This document shows, piece by piece, positions 62,511-64,000 of a DNA stretch of 64,000 nucleotides. The stretch is from JANQNX01 sp965601665. GTDB taxonomy: Bacteria; Pseudomonadota; Gammaproteobacteria; Eutrophobiales; Eutrophobiaceae. Position 1 is the first letter of the stretch; every line of letters begins with the position of its first letter. The DNA is taken from positions 1,550,001 to 1,614,000 of the forward strand of contig OZ271833.1 of NCBI GenBank assembly GCA_965601665.1. Reading direction: 5' to 3'. Position numbers and translations under genes: made by a program. Under the pieces are notes generated by a model. It searched no databases, was not told the origin of the DNA, and saw only the letters and a program-made list of their open reading frames with translations.

Positions 62511-63872
62511 TTATCGGTTAAGTACCAGGAAGGCCGCGTTATTACCGCGAATAATGCGTAACAGTAACGGCGCTGACAACTTGTCCACGGTCGCCAGGAA
62601 TTCCCGCATATTTTTGACGTCTTTCCTGTTCACCGACGTGATAATATCCCCTGCCCTGAGTCCATTCCGCCAGGCAATACTGCCACGTTCAACCTGAATC
62701 ACCTGCACACCTGTCATTTGCAAATAGGCGCTACCCTGTTCGAGTTCGGCAACGGTTACGCCTTCCAGTAATTCATTAACTGCGCGTGGGCCGCCACTGG
62801 CCATCTGGTTTTCCTGCACATCAACCGAGAGTTTCTTCTCTTTACCATCTCTCAAAATTGTCATGCGCACCTTTTTACCTACCGGTAGCAGGCCAACACG
62901 GTTACGCAGATCGTTTGCATTTCGAATTGTTTTATCATCAACAGTTAACACAATGTCACCGGTTTGCAAGCCCGCCTTGTCTGCCGGTGAATCAGGTAGC
63001 ACTTGGTTAATGATTGCGCCGGTTTGACGCTTAAGACCGAAGGCCTCGGCGAGTTCCGGGCTGATATCCTGCAGGCTGACACCAAGAAATGCACGTTTGA
63101 CCTCGCCGGTCTCCAGTATTTGTTCCATTATTTGTAACGCCAGGTTAATCGGTATAGCAAAGCCAATGCCGATGTTGCCACCTGACTGTGAAAAAATAGC
63201 GGTGTTAATACCGACAAGTTCACCACGAAGGGTCACCAACGCACCGCCTGAGTTTCCTGGGTTAATGGAAGCGTCGGTCTGGATAAAGTCTTCATAGCCT
63301 TCTATACCAAGACCACTACGCCCAAGCGCGCTGATAATACCCGACGTTACTGTCTGACCGAGTCCAAACGGATTACCAATGGCGACAACAAAGTCACCGA
63401 CATCAATCTCGTCTGAATCCGTTGTCGAAATAGCCGTTAAATTATCGGCAGGCACTTTTATAACGGCAACGTCCGTTTCCGGATCGGAACCCACTACCTC
63501 TGCCTCGAGTTGACGTCCGTCCCTTAACGTTACCTTAATCTGATCGGCATTGGCGATCACATGATTATTTGTCAGGATTAGTCCCCGTTCGGCATCAACG
63601 ATGACACCGGAACCGAGGCTGCTGGTTTTTCTTTCAACGGGCTGATCTGGAACACCAAAAAAACGCCTGAAAAATGGATCGGCAAACAGTGGATTCAAGT
63701 TTTGCCGGATGCGGCCCTCTGTTGCGATATTAACGACAGCCGGTCTTACCTTATCCAGCATCGGGGCGAGGCTGGGTAACTCCTTGTCATCTACCTGTAG
63801 CGGGAGTGCCGCATGCGCGAACGGCGCGAGTAGCGATAACGTGACGAGGAAAAATCTGGCAAATCTAGTCAT
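62511..63872 (-). CDS. degQ: Do-like periplasmic serine protease (DegQ/DegP type)
   Basis: The 453-residue protein has a signal peptide (ending AHA, about residue 21 from ATG 63872), a trypsin-like domain with His104 (LTNNHV), Asp134 (ETDVAVIK) and Ser208 (GNSGGALV), and two PDZ domains (about 255-345 and 365-450). It degrades or refolds misfolded proteins in the periplasm. The Q-linker near the LA loop is short, favouring DegQ over DegP. Convergent with oxyR. Start 63872 is preferred over 63887 because it gives the normal signal peptide. Confidence 0.93.
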   Translation of the reverse strand: MTRFARFFLVTLSLLAPFAHAALPLQVDDKELPSLAPMLDKVRPAVVNIATEGRIRQNLNPLFADPFFRRFFGVPDQPVERKTSSLGSGVIVDAERGLILTNNHVIANADQIKVTLRDGRQLEAEVVGSDPETDVAVIKVPADNLTAISTTDSDEIDVGDFVVAIGNPFGLGQTVTSGIISALGRSGLGIEGYEDFIQTDASINPGNSGGALVTLRGELVGINTAIFSQSGGNIGIGFAIPINLALQIMEQILETGEVKRAFLGVSLQDISPELAEAFGLKRQTGAIINQVLPDSPADKAGLQTGDIVLTVDDKTIRNANDLRNRVGLLPVGKKVRMTILRDGKEKKLSVDVQENQMASGGPRAVNELLEGVTVAELEQGSAYLQMTGVQVIQVERGSIAWRNGLRAGDIITSVNRKDVKNMREFLATVDKLSAPLLLRIIRGNNAAFLVLNR

Positions 63873-63970
63873 AAAACCGTTGTACATTTTTTCAAGCTTC
63901 CTGGATTAAACGAATAATTTAGGAACTGTAGCTATCAAAAAGTTCCCGTGAAGCAAAGTGCGATGACAAT

Positions 63971-63997
63971 AAAAAAGGCGGGTCAATGACCCGCCTT
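63971..63997 (-). terminator. Rho-independent terminator of a gene beyond the right edge
   Basis: A 9-bp stem GGCGGGTCA-A-TGACCCGCC followed on the minus strand by six T residues. It faces left, so it ends a minus-strand gene to the right of the window and isolates it from degQ. Confidence 0.85.
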
Positions 63998-64000
63998 GTT

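Overview
The window looks like chromosome of a free-living gammaproteobacterium, GC about 48% by eye. Housekeeping blocks point there: rsmA, apaG-apaH, ubiK, comM, folA-thyA-lgt, uvrA-MFS-ssb, a DUF934 gene with sulfite reductase, zapE, rmuC, oxyR and a DegQ-type protease. A PEP-CTERM protein at the left edge, GTP-type PEP carboxykinase and a CbbY-like HAD enzyme would fit an aquatic or sulfur-oxidiser-type lineage (Chromatiales-like). That placement is inference only.

Layout. 1-3564: the end of a PEP-CTERM protein, a tRNA-Phe 3'-half relic, rsmA, an IS1595-family element with a tiny companion ORF, then a compact structured candidate small RNA abutting a degenerate tRNA-Gly. 3565-7328: TRAP permease pair without a binding protein, aroE, and a double cyclic-nucleotide-binding plus rhodanese protein. 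7474-12000: two glnK-amt modules and a TorF-type porin behind a sigma-54-like promoter and an 8-bp tandem repeat. 12222: ubiK.

12470-25942 is the most coherent accessory block, a two-operon guanidine nitrogen island lying between ubiK and comM, all on the minus strand. Each operon is preceded by a recognisable guanidine-I (ykkC) riboswitch. The distal one (25724-25819), with a sigma-54-like promoter further up, heads a NitT/TauT-type ABC importer, a type III glutamine-synthetase homologue, a membrane di-iron desaturase/hydroxylase-like protein and a TIM-barrel isomerase-like protein. The proximal one (19344-19436) heads two DUF1989 proteins (carboxyguanidine deiminase), a biotin-dependent guanidine carboxylase and allophanate hydrolase. 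Together they predict import of guanidine, or a guanidine-bearing compound, and its breakdown to ammonia and CO2. The roles of the glutamine-synthetase-like, desaturase-like and TIM-barrel proteins are not explained by the known pathway and are the best candidates for new biology.

26071-42911: comM, apaGH, a cation exchanger, lgt-thyA-folA, an HDOD plus GAF-GGDEF signalling pair, pckG, a GlcG-like protein, serA-serB and malate synthase G, with two small ORFs that have good ribosome-binding sites. 42924-45611 is a decayed integron: four near-identical attC sites, four gene cassettes all on the minus strand (one encoding a membrane-anchored HEPN-like protein) and a short divergent remnant of an integron-type integrase. 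45669-64000: a PfkB kinase, uvrA, an MFS carrier, ssb, pyruvate kinase, sulfite reductase, a 70-aa gene with its own near-consensus promoter and palindromic operator, zapE, a zinc peptidase, a radical SAM protein, rmuC, a HAD phosphatase, oxyR, the Do-like protease and a terminator at the right edge.

No CRISPR array, rRNA or prophage was seen. Functions come from motif recognition by eye, with no database search.
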